NCBI GenBank assembly: GCA_947650285.1
Contig: CANTFL010000478.1
Span: 185,135-249,134, forward strand
DNA length: 64,000 nt
Source: Hyaloperonospora brassicae
Taxonomy: Eukaryota > Oomycota > Peronosporomycetes > Peronosporales > Peronosporaceae
Direction: 5' to 3'
Part shown: positions 29,207 to 39,485 of the stretch, in pieces
Layout of the letters: the number at the start of each line of letters is the position of its first letter
Position numbering within the stretch: position 1 is the stretch's first letter
Translations under genes and position numbers: made by a program
Notes under the pieces: model-generated
Told to the model about the DNA's origin: nothing
Databases searched by the model: none
Seen by the model: the letters and a program-made list of their open reading frames with translations, nothing else

Positions 29207-32200
29207 ATGTCCCGTCCTGCCGCGTCCACGTCAACCGCACCGCATGCGCTCTGCACCTCTGCCGCGTCGGCCGCTGTCTGCTGTATCTGTATGGAGCGCG
29301 AGGAGAGCCACGCGACGCGTCTTGTCCAGTGCCGGCGCTGCGCCATCTGCGTCCACGTCAAGTGCTACGGCGTGCGCCTCTCGAGCCCCGAGGCGCCCAC
29401 GTGGCTCTGTCAAGCGTGCGCGTCCATCACTGCTGCTACTCCAGCGCCCACACTACCGCCCCAGTGCGCCGTGTGTCCCATTGCGGGCGGAGCTCTACGA
29501 CGCACCAATCAGCGCGACGTCTGGTGCCACGTGCTGTGCATCAACTGGATCCCGGAGCTCTTTCATAGCCTCCAGGGCACAATGGACGAAGCTGTGGACA
29601 TTTCGCTGCTGGACAAAAGCCGCAGTGCCCTGCGCTGCCTCATCTGCGGCCTCCGTGGCGGCTGCATCCAGTGCGTCAGTGGCCGCTGCGCCAAAGCTTT
29701 TCACGTCCTCTGTGCGTTTCGATGTCCCTCGAGTCTCTTGTTTACAGGCTACACGGCCGACTTCCAGCAAGTCTATCATTGCAAGTTGCACCTCTCGGAC
29801 GTCCCGACGTCGCTGCTGACGTCCAAGCACGAGCTCGTGGACACGTCGTGGCTGCAGCTGCCAGCAGTGCAAACTTATGTCCAGGACCATCCCGTAGCAA
29901 GTGACGGCAAGTGCCGCTTTTGCAGCACGAAAGTCGCGGCAGGGAACAAAGACGGACACGAGACGCAGTGTCTACTGGGATGGCTGGCACGGCAGGATGC
30001 ACTGCATCGGAAGCAGGAGATGCATCGTCTGGGACTAAAACCGGTTGAGATTGTGTACCAGAAGAAGGACACGCTGCGTGCGGCGAGAAAAGGTGTCGGT
30101 AAGTCACGGAGGAAACGCAGTCCTCGCCAGTCGCAGCACGGCAAGCACCAACGACCTACAACGCCGGTGCGCGAGTGTCCTGAATGTGGCGCTGCAGTGC
30201 GGGAGACGCTCATGATGGGGCATTTGCGAAAAAACTGCTCCAAGAGTCGGCACGCGGCAACGCGCAAGAACAATTTGGTGTCGCCGAGGAACCTTGTGTA
30301 TGGCGTCCGGGACGATGCGGAGGCTGCAAACATGTCGGGCGTGTTGTTTGCCTCGTGGCCAGGACAGAATAGCGGGGCGCCAATGGATTCAGCGCACTTT
30401 TGGAAAGTAGTGGAGAAGCACTATTTTAGCAGCAGTACGCTTGAGAAAAAGAGCATCGAGCAATTGTCAAAGAGTTTGTGCGGTGTGAAACTGGAGGAGT
30501 TTGCGACGGTCTTGCATCGACGGCCGGTGCAACCGTCTGACATGCACTGTCGAGACACGATGCGATTCGAGCGAGACACTGCCGCGTCGAAACAGCCTCT
30601 AGTGCTCAGGAAAGTTGCGCACAAGTGCGATTTTGTCATGCGTGCAAGCCACTGTCGCTGTCTGAGCGACTCTCTTGCCAAGCCGACGATTGAAATTGGC
30701 CATAATGTCGGGCGCAAGCAGCTAGACACTAATCGAAGTGTTGATTCCACAGAGATACACGTCCCTGTAGACGGCATTAACACAGACATAAGCGTACTGT
30801 TTGGAGATGGATGCAATGCAGTAGTTGCGTGCAAGTACTCGATGCGCCTTGCGCGAGGAGAGACTACTACGGGCCAGCAAGCTGCCGATAAGGAGATGTT
30901 GGCGATCAGTTTTCGGCATGACTGTATGTCCACGTTAGTTGGATTCGACATGCAGACGAACAAAGTGCCATTGGCTAAGGGCAACATGTTGCTGGTATCT
31001 CTTGACGCTTGGACTCAGGTAGAAGAAACAAGACAAGTGGAGGGTCCCTCGCAATGGACGTCGACTGTAACTCATGCTGCTGAAACGACACTTACTGATG
31101 AATTGACACCGGCGATCAATGTGCTTATCGAACACCTCAAGGATACGACAGAAAAGAACCGGTACCGCATTTGTACGCCATACATGAAGCTGCAAGAAAG
31201 TGAGGGTGACGAGATAAGGTTTCAGGTGCTAGCACAGATGACCGACATGTACTATCGCGAATTTTCGGCGTGGAAACGCTTTTGTATGAGCTTGCTAGTC
31301 GGTTATAGTAGCAGTGAGTGCCACGAACATGACGATGAAAGGATAGGCGCTGGTGAAGAAGCACACGAGTCTTCAGAAGACGAGAACGACACGATCGATG
31401 ACGGCACCTGCGTCGTGTGCTTCGACGGCCAGTCGCCTGAAACAAACCCGATTATATTCTGTGATCGCTGCGAGCTGGCGGTGCATCAGCGCTGTTATGG
31501 GATGGCCAAAGTTCCTAGCAATGAATTCATTTGCGATCGTTGTCTGGCTACGAAAGATGGGCTGGATCCCGCACGAGATGTCTTTTGCCAGTTGTGTTCC
31601 TTGAACGACGGTGCGTTTAAGCGCACCATTGACGGAAAGTGGGTTCACATCGTATGTGCGCTGTGGTGCCCGAAAGTATGGATCGGCAATCTGTGTGAGC
31701 TGTCCGAAATCAGCTTGGTTAGTACGACGAATCAGGTTCGATTTATGAACTCGGTGGAAGAAATTGATATGCGCATCAAGCTGGCATCGGGCGAGCAGCA
31801 TTCTACTCCAAAACATGACGAACAGCCGGAAGTTCCTGCGGTAAAGTTAGGCGATCTTTGCGTACACTGCAGAGTCGCTTGTGGTCGCACGATTGCGTGT
31901 TGTCACCCAGGATGTTCGACATCCTTTCACCCTCTGTGTGGATGGTATGATGGCTTGCCTATGACAGTCTCACTTGCCAACAATCGATACGTGTATGCCG
32001 GTGGCGGAGCGGGGCTTTACTTTCAGCTATTTTGCCCGAATCATTTGCCAGATCATTATCCTGCATCAGAGCGGCTATCAGAGCGTCGTCGGCGAGCGCG
32101 TTTTCGGATCGATTCGTTCTTCGTTCTGCTCAACAAAGACAATTACAGAAGCGGTGCGAAGAAGAGTTCCGACGATGAGTCGTCTTTGCTATCTGGTTCG

Positions 32201-33754
32201 ATCGTGCAAGCGGTGTTATCAGCTGAGAACAAGATGACGGCGTCCGCAGATGGCTCTCTTACGACAGATTGGACCGACATGGCGGTATGCTCGGCGTGCT
32301 TCGAGTACTGTTCGCCTATCGCAGAAGGGCTCGTGGACGTGAATATGCTACATCGAAGGCAGTTTATGATACGTTGTCAGTACTGCAATGTCCATATCCA
32401 TCCTGAGTGCTGCATTTCGGACATTGGGTCATCCGCTACCATATTCAAAAGCAACTGGATATGCGAGCGTTGTACGCAAACAGGAGACAAGGAGGTGCCA
32501 GAGTGCATTGTCTGCAACAAGGCGACCGACTATATGATGCCTTGCATCGAACCGCTTGCTTTAGCGAACCATGTGAATCCGCAAGCTTTTGTGGACCCAG
32601 CGCCAGCATTCACAGCGATGCGCTCGGGTTTGGGCGGAGGGCAGCAACTTTGGTTGCAAGCCCACCAGAAAATGCAGCGGGAACAGCAAGGGCAGACTGA
32701 TGCATGCGATAGCAAGCAGCCTTTGCAGGTGCAGCGGCACGGAAGCAGCAAAGCATCCAGTCCTCCTTCGAACCGATGGATGCACGTTTACTGTGGCAAG
32801 TGGCAGAAAGCAAAGACAGTGAAGAGGCATCACATGCTCTGCGCCTACGCTCCTGTAGTAACACAAGAGGGTATTGCAACGCGATGCGAGCTTTGCGATG
32901 AAAAGGGAGGGATGCTCGCAAACTGTGCGAAGTGTCAGCGCCGGTTTCATCCGATTTGCGCGGCACAGAAGAAGTTATATTGCGCACGATCGAACCGTAC
33001 CGAGTGGAAATTCTATTGCGAAGATCATCCTCCTCCAGATGCAGCCTTTGATATAAATCGCCAAACATGGATCACGCAAGCGATACTAGGGCAGTTGCGA
33101 GACCTTCGTCGCTCGCTCGAGCGCGGGAGAATGCTGCTGGAGATGTCCCGTCAGCGAGATCGCCAACAGAAACGGCTGCTTACTTTTTGCAAGCTACCGC
33201 TCATGAAGGCATCGATAGAAGTGGTTTTGAAGAGGCGTCCGACCGCACCGATGAAGGAAGTATATTATGATCTGACGGGAAACACGTTGACCGACGCACG
33301 ACGTCGCGCTAAGGCAGTCCAAGTACCGCCACGCAATTTGCAAAACCGCCCACGAAGCAGTCTGCGCGCTACGACTGGAGGTCGCTCCATCCGCGCAAGC
33401 AAGCGTTCGGCTGTGCATGCACCTGCAACTCCAGAGAGGAGTTCAAAGCGCCAGCGTGCACACTCAGGTTCCGATGGCTTGAGCATCAATGATCGCAACG
33501 CTGGGCGGCGGATTGCCAACCAGAGGGACGTGAGGTATCGAGAAGTAGACAGTAGCGATGACGACGACGACGAATTTGAACTGCAGCAGAAGGCGTGGGC
33601 GGATCTTGCAGTACCCGAGGAAGTCGATGATTTTGATTTCGTTGTCGCTGAGCTCTATCCTGAACTCGTGGTACGTTGTGATTGGCAAGCTTACGCAAAG
33701 CCTGTTTCCGCGCTCATGTGTGGTTGTCTTGTGCTTTGTGACAGGACTAAGTAA
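29207..33754 (+). CDS. Nuclear protein with three PHD-zinc knuckle-ePHD (PZP) modules, 1515 aa
   Basis: Start at the first ATG, 29207 (MSRPAASTST); the frame is open but lacks an ATG further up. Module 1, residues about 26-193: CCICMEREESH, VKCYGVRL, then the extended PHD with CAVCPIAGGALRR, WCHVLCINWIPE, CLICGLRGGCIQC and FHVLCAF. Two C2HC-like fingers follow (CRFCSTKV near 232, CPECGAAV..HLRKNC near 324). Module 2, about 733-950: CVVCFDGQSPETNPIIFCDR then CELAVHQRCYGM, FCQLCSLNDGAFKR, WVHIVCALWCPKVW, FHPLCGWY, FCPNH. Module 3, about 1026-1275: CSACFEYC, CIVCNKATD, WMHVYCGKW, CELCDEKGGMLANCAKCQRR, FYCEDHPP. A coiled coil (about 1285-1345) and an acidic tail (SSDDDDDEFE) end it. PZP modules read histone H3 tails in BRPF/JADE/AF10-type proteins. 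No catalytic domain is visible. Confidence 0.9.
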   Translation: MSRPAASTSTAPHALCTSAASAAVCCICMEREESHATRLVQCRRCAICVHVKCYGVRLSSPEAPTWLCQACASITAATPAPTLPPQCAVCPIAGGALRRTNQRDVWCHVLCINWIPELFHSLQGTMDEAVDISLLDKSRSALRCLICGLRGGCIQCVSGRCAKAFHVLCAFRCPSSLLFTGYTADFQQVYHCKLHLSDVPTSLLTSKHELVDTSWLQLPAVQTYVQDHPVASDGKCRFCSTKVAAGNKDGHETQCLLGWLARQDALHRKQEMHRLGLKPVEIVYQKKDTLRAARKGVGKSRRKRSPRQSQHGKHQRPTTPVRECPECGAAVRETLMMGHLRKNCSKSRHAATRKNNLVSPRNLVYGVRDDAEAANMSGVLFASWPGQNSGAPMDSAHFWKVVEKHYFSSSTLEKKSIEQLSKSLCGVKLEEFATVLHRRPVQPSDMHCRDTMRFERDTAASKQPLVLRKVAHKCDFVMRASHCRCLSDSLAKPTIEIGHNVGRKQLDTNRSVDSTEIHVPVDGINTDISVLFGDGCNAVVACKYSMRLARGETTTGQQAADKEMLAISFRHDCMSTLVGFDMQTNKVPLAKGNMLLVSLDAWTQVEETRQVEGPSQWTSTVTHAAETTLTDELTPAINVLIEHLKDTTEKNRYRICTPYMKLQESEGDEIRFQVLAQMTDMYYREFSAWKRFCMSLLVGYSSSECHEHDDERIGAGEEAHESSEDENDTIDDGTCVVCFDGQSPETNPIIFCDRCELAVHQRCYGMAKVPSNEFICDRCLATKDGLDPARDVFCQLCSLNDGAFKRTIDGKWVHIVCALWCPKVWIGNLCELSEISLVSTTNQVRFMNSVEEIDMRIKLASGEQHSTPKHDEQPEVPAVKLGDLCVHCRVACGRTIACCHPGCSTSFHPLCGWYDGLPMTVSLANNRYVYAGGGAGLYFQLFCPNHLPDHYPASERLSERRRRARFRIDSFFVLLNKDNYRSGAKKSSDDESSLLSGSIVQAVLSAENKMTASADGSLTTDWTDMAVCSACFEYCSPIAEGLVDVNMLHRRQFMIRCQYCNVHIHPECCISDIGSSATIFKSNWICERCTQTGDKEVPECIVCNKATDYMMPCIEPLALANHVNPQAFVDPAPAFTAMRSGLGGGQQLWLQAHQKMQREQQGQTDACDSKQPLQVQRHGSSKASSPPSNRWMHVYCGKWQKAKTVKRHHMLCAYAPVVTQEGIATRCELCDEKGGMLANCAKCQRRFHPICAAQKKLYCARSNRTEWKFYCEDHPPPDAAFDINRQTWITQAILGQLRDLRRSLERGRMLLEMSRQRDRQQKRLLTFCKLPLMKASIEVVLKRRPTAPMKEVYYDLTGNTLTDARRRAKAVQVPPRNLQNRPRSSLRATTGGRSIRASKRSAVHAPATPERSSKRQRAHSGSDGLSINDRNAGRRIANQRDVRYREVDSSDDDDDEFELQQKAWADLAVPEEVDDFDFVVAELYPELVVRCDWQAYAKPVSALMCGCLVLCDRTK
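33671..33744 (+). other. Possible terminal intron of the PHD gene
   Basis: A donor GTG|GTACGT at 33671 and an acceptor TTTGTGACAG at 33744 frame 74 nt within the open frame. If spliced, the protein ends after YPELV with one extra Asp and a stop at 33748-33750, replacing the last 28 residues. Both versions are open, so either could be the main form. Confidence 0.45.
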
Positions 33755-36700
33755 GTCCAGGATTGAGGAAGAGTTTTTGGTGCAGGAGAGCAATGCCTCA
33801 AGCGGCCACACTTCTCGCAAGCTACAACACGACTGTGGTAGTCGTGAGGGACTTTGTAAGGCATGTTGGCCGTCCACCCGCACCATAAGCGAGGCATCGA
33901 TGGAGAACTAGATGCAAGTAGCCCGATGGACTCGTTGTGATTTTCGTAGACCTGGGCCATCACTTCTGCTTCGAAACGGACACTACCGATAAAAGGGAGG
34001 GCATTTGCAGCTGCGAGGGATGCTTGGACCACGTGGACGCATGCAGTCGACGACGAAACTCAGCAGAAGCCTTGTAACCCAACGGATGGGGACCAGCCAG
34101 CACCAGGTTGTGTGGGAATAGTGACTCATCGCATGCATCTGCTGTTGACATACGATTGGATTCATCAGCTTTTCCACGATTCTTCGCGAACTGTATGCGA
34201 AATGATCCTGCGGGCGGGTACAAAAGATGGGATCACGGGTGGCTACAACTCGTGCGCGACGACGACTAGATGGTGCTGAGCGATAGCTTTGTGCGTGGAT
34301 TCGAGTTTATACGAGGCGAAAGAGCACATATGATCGTCTGCAGTAGAATAAGCCTGTGCTGTCGGCGGTATACAGGACAGCGAATCAATATTGGAGTGAT
34401 GGATCGATTGCCTGCGTTGAAGAGCACAAGCTTTGGCCCGTGTCCAACGACGTGTCGATTCCGGATGATGGACTTATTTATTAGTGTGGAGGCGATTGTG
34501 TGCGCCAACATCGTCAAGCTCTAGTCTATCTCCGACAGCGTGTTGGCTCTGGAAGAAACTAATTTCTCAGTGTGTAGAAGGTTGCATGCGCCGACGAACT
34601 GTGGCTTTTGTTCGTTGTATCCACTTCTCGGATTCCAGGGCAATCAGCATTTGCAGCGGTGGAAGTCGAGGTGTCAGTATGTGCCAGTTGTCTACAATCC
34701 CGGAAGAGGTGTCGGTGTCCTGGAATGTGCCTTTGGCCGTAGTTGCATGGCTAGTTCGATCGAAGAGGCATTGTCGGTGCGCTGAAGCTGATTGCTCGAA
34801 AGGCTCTGTAACACAAGGGCAAACCACCACAGACAAGGGCTGTGCACGATGCTGGTTGTGGTTCATGTTTGTCGTCGATGCTGGTAATGGTATGGACTTG
34901 AACTAGGGGCGAGTCAATTTGCACTGCGGGCACCTAGCCCTTTGCTAGTCGAGCATAAGATTGTCGGGTTGCAGAACGGTCTCTTGCATGCAGATTCTAC
35001 GACGGGTTATTCTTACAAGTCGCGCAGACAACAGCCTTCTCTGTTCATTCGAGGATATACACAACAAGCGTCGAATAGAATCGGGATTCGCTTGCTCATT
35101 TGCAAGCAGTGGCGCTGCAATACCACCGTGCACGGTCATTTCGCGAGCACGATGTATCGTTTTCGAATGCCTTGTGTCTAATTTATTGAGGGTGCACGGG
35201 TCAGTGCGTCGGGAGACAGAATTGGATGATCCCGTGATGAAGTTGGGGCAATTGCACGTTTCGAATTTGCCTCACACTGGACGCTGACGGACAGGCCTTC
35301 GAGCGGAGTGGTGGATTTTGTTCTGGTGGATTCTGCAGTCGTTGAGGGAAACCGACGCTGGTACGGATATGCAAGTCGTGCGCTCTTCAGCATCACGAAT
35401 ACACACGAGATGATTTGGTGCTAAGGAACGGCATCGAAATCGTGGACTTTCCGCTTTTTGATTGCATCCTGAGGACTTTTGGCGGTATCGCACAACATCT
35501 GCAGTCATCAAGCTAAACGACGCCACCAGAAGATTGGACACTGCTGATGAGCGAGTAGACCATTGCCGACATTTGAATGAATGAGGAGAAGCTGCGTGAC
35601 AGCTTATCCGACAATGTCGAACACGGATGAGTCGCTGCGAGACTATTGTGGATATGCTGGACACGAATGTCAATTGAATCAGCATGGGACAATGCAGCGA
35701 ATGAAGGGCAGTCAATGGCGCTTGAAGAATCGCGAAGCGACCGCAGAACAGAACTGTCACATATAGGTGGAGAGGAGATAAGTGGATACAAACGAGTCGA
35801 ACGACGACGGGACCCTGCTCATCATTATTTAATGCTGCTTCTAGCACATCCACGCAACCATCGGAACAGCAAGTTTAGTCATCAGCGTTTGCAGCAAAGC
35901 GCGAGTCAGTACAACCTTGGCATTGCTGATCGGGGAGTCGGAGCAAAGTTGTGAATGCGATCATTGTCGCTTCTCAAATGTGCAAGTCAGAACACGATCG
36001 GTGCACTATCAGCTGCAAAACGGACGCAAGTCGAACAGTTGTGGAGCTGAACTGCGCTTGACACAGGTAGCAGCGAACCGGTTGACATTGGATGCGTGTG
36101 ACTAAATGAAGTAACTATGAGACAAAGTCTGATCTGCGATTGATGGATCACTGACAGCTACGACGACGTGTGCGTGCAAGTGCGAATCAAGTTGACTTGT
36201 CTTCTTGACCCGTTGCGATCTTTTGACTGCGTGTATGGACGCATTCGCCGCCATAGTGCTGTTCCAGAAACGGACACTACGAAGTTCTGACCACACCCTT
36301 ATCTTGGTAAGGTACTACAGCTTTGAGCTTGCGCTCATAAGGTGTCGTATTCGATACAGCCGTTCTTGGTTCAGAACCACAGAACCAACGAAGCGAAGCA
36401 AACGTGCGACGGTCATCTTTCACACTGTTTTGCAGATTAGCGTCCGTAAAGCCATACGTAGAGGTCGCTCTCAGTCGCAAAGACAGCATTGTCAGCATTG
36501 TCAGCATCGTCAGCTTTACTAGCGGAAATGAGCGAATAGTGCCTTGGCATCTCATGTGTAGAAGCTCCTCCTGCCAAGTCAGTGAAGTTGGGAGGAAAGA
36601 TCTCGTGCGTGAAAGGCTTCCGCTACTCAGAACTGGCGATCGTACATCGCAGAGCACGAGCCTTGAACTACAAATGCATTGCTTACCACGCTCAGTGCTG

Positions 36701-39350
36701 TCGATGGACTGCCCGCTCGCCTATCCAAAAGACCGATATCATTGAAAGCACTGGGATGCTCAACTTGCCCATCGTTATCTTGAGGCCGTAACGCCGAGAA
36801 CACTGCTCCGCCTTGTAGACAAAAACACCGTCCGCGTCGTGGTGACAAACTTACCGCTGGTCTTGGGCTGTCATGACATTCCACCGCTGCAACTGCGCGG
36901 TCGATGTTCAAATGAACGCGTGTGCATTGCTGCTATCTGCACCTTCCTTTCTTGTCGCAGCCTGACCAAAGGGCCAAGTTGTAGGCCAAGTCGTAGATCG
37001 TCGAGTGCCTCGACACCCGGCTCGTTCGGCACTCCTCGTATCTGTCTATGATTTAGACACTCGTGCTCGATCGCACTGCGTTCTCGCCACCATCTGCAGA
37101 CGCTCCAGTGTCAAGTGCCCATGCAAGAGATCGAATGCAGGTTACTGTCCTTGTTCGAGCGCTCTGACTCGCGTTGGCGATTGATTCAATCACTACCGCA
37201 CATTGGGTTTGCATGGATCTGGTCAGCTTACCGACACTCGACGCCGTATTGACAAGGACAGAGCCTATTTCGGTGAAAGATGTCAGCCTCCCGAGCCACG
37301 TTGCGGTGACCTCTGGTGCACACAACATGCCGACTGTCTATCGCAAAGCTCCATCAGCGTTACTCGTCTACGATTTAGCAGTTCGGTGGGGAGCGTTGAC
37401 CCAAGTCAGCGACCTACTGCTGGTGCACATGTATTTACATCAGAACGTTGTGATGTCGAGCGCGAATTTATAGCTGACATGCGAAATGTGTCGAAAGACA
37501 GGTAGCGTTTCCACGGAGAGTTCGAGACCCCACAGTCGGGTGGGGCCACCCGATAAACTTGCGCGCTCACATGTAAATGCGATGATATGTTGCTTCCATC
37601 TGCTGGTAAGCAGAATAGCCTGCGTTTCGTCTCTCTCTCTCTCTCAGGAACGTTTACAACTTGAGCACAACGGTGGCAAGAATAGTCGTCTCATGACAAT
37701 GAGAGGGCCAAGTCAACTCGCTGGCGACACAAGCGCCTCTTGTGCTCGGAGAAGTATGCAAGCAGCTGGCGGAAGGAGGAGCTATGGCATTGGAAGTTGC
37801 ATCGAGTAGCGATGAGTTGCAGGATGTTGAGCAGACGCCCAGTCCAGTCAGTATCTGGAGGGCAGCCTTTTTGCCTGCTCCTTACCCTCAGCTCGTTCTG
37901 CAGACCGATTGTTGGAAAAGTAGTGGGACCCACGTGCTCGATCGGAGCATTTCCTATCATTCCCTTGACATTCCCTCCAGCGCTTGCAATGCACATTTGC
38001 ACAACATCTCACTACAACAGTCGTAGCTGTTGCCTAATGCGGTCGTATACAACTCGCAGACAGTACAAAGCAGCTTCTCGCTTTCCCAGTTGCAATGGTA
38101 AGTAGAGTAAAAGAAGAATTTGCTTCGACAAGCAGCACCGCCTGCGACGAGCCATCGCCATTGACGCGCGGAAGAGGAGTTATACAGATAGCTCGACCAG
38201 TTCAGACGTTGTGGTCGACGCGGCAACAAGAGGCCGAAAAGAATAGCAATACTCGCCTGTGTGTTTGCAGCGAGTGGAGCACCCAGGCGAGTATCGCATC
38301 AACCCGAAAGATCCCAACGTGTTGTCTGCTATGCGGTATCGTCATGCGCAAGCAGTGCGGTCTCAGTGGTCGTGGCTCCCACCGCACGGACGAGTTTCGT
38401 TGGTCCCACTTCGTCATGTGGCTGTTTCGAAGATGGGCATCGCCACTTCTCTGACCTGCTGCAGTGTGAAAACCCCCGCAGGGACAACACGAGCTGCACG
38501 CGACAGATGATGGCTCCATTGGTCTCAGCTGACTTAATTACATGAAACGGGTGAAAGGACGCGTGCCCTTCTTGCCAGCTTTGTCCCAATGCTTTGCTGC
38601 TGGGCGATAAGAGAGGGCAGACCGTCTGTCAGAGCTACTGATCACTGCGTAAGGTATCTGTTAAGCGGGGGCGCCACCTCGGCCGTCGACCATGACATGA
38701 CCCTTTTCCTACCGCGTTCCTCATTCTGCCAACTCGATACTGCAGGCGTCACGGGGGACACTCCTGAAACGCCACGTGAGAATAACCGTTGACCCTGTCT
38801 GACGTTGGAACTACATGTACGTGCGCCCTCTTGACCGGATGGCTACGCTTAGCTCCTGCTTCCATCTGCTTTGGGCAACAGAGGACGCATAGGTTGAAGA
38901 TCCGTTCCACTCAGGAGGTCCGGGATATCGGCGGATTGCTTTCGTTGCCTCTCGTAGCACACGCGCAGCGGAGAAAAAGACCTCTGTCCCTATTGACTTT
39001 GGCCTTACGAACAGGGGACTTCCCATTCACGGTGAGGATGCCAGAAGACTGGCTCTTCCCGGACGCCCTCCTCGTCCCTGTCCACGTTCGCACCAGGGCG
39101 TGAATTGGGAAGTCGCGGATCTTGAAGTTCCGAGGGTCTGTCCGATCCAAACCGTCGGATTCAGCCTCGTTTCGACAGCAGACGCAGCTGGAGCTCCTGG
39201 ATGCGGCCATAAGGTGGCCAATCTGACCACTGTGGGTCATCCATATGTATACCATACATTAGGCGTCGCGACCGCCTCGGAGCTCTCCTCTCTGCGTCTA
39301 AACGGTGCACGCGTCTTAGCAGATTATTCCGTCTTCCCTCCTCCCATCAG
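33755..39350. other. Eroded region without intact gene
   Basis: Across 5.6 kb no frame exceeds about 190 codons. Several pieces look formerly coding: 33990-34262 is open for over 90 codons (includes THRMHLLLTYDWIHQLFHDS) and continues in another frame at 34270-34524 (VRGFEFIRGERAHMIVC, INIGVMDRLPALKSTSFG). 37174-37473 is open with VSLPSHVAVTSGAHNMPTVY, and 38259-38510 reads EHPGEYRINPKDPNVLSAMR. No family could be assigned to any of them. Probably one or more decayed genes plus retroelement debris (about 38.8-39.3 kb). Confidence 0.45.
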
Positions 39351-39372
39351 TCATTCCCCTCCCAATCGACCA
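39351..39372 (+). promoter_or_regulatory. Candidate oomycete initiator element of HGD
   Basis: TCATTCCCCTCCCAATCGAC fits the oomycete initiator consensus (TCAYTYY followed within a few bases by a flanking element with CAAT-like sequence). It lies 135 bp upstream of the HGD start codon, a normal distance for a transcription start in this group. Seen by eye only. Confidence 0.35.
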
Positions 39373-39485
39373 GTCGCACGTGCGACGTATCGAACGATCT
39401 ATGTATGACATGTACTTAGGTTCGATACAACAGCCCGAAACAGCGGAACCAGTTCCCAACTCGCACTGAACCCAAGAGATCCGTC

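Noticed and set aside
30000..33886. Minus- and plus-strand frames of 120-190 codons within the PHD gene
   Set aside because: Shadows of a well-supported 1515-residue protein.
35272..35853. Minus-strand 193-codon frame in the eroded region
   Set aside because: No domain, no plausible codon bias, and competing frames on the other strand; treated as chance.
38811..39255. Possible gag fragment on the minus strand before HGD
   Set aside because: A GQIGHL string hints at a zinc knuckle, but the Cys spacing is wrong and no other gag motif adjoins it.
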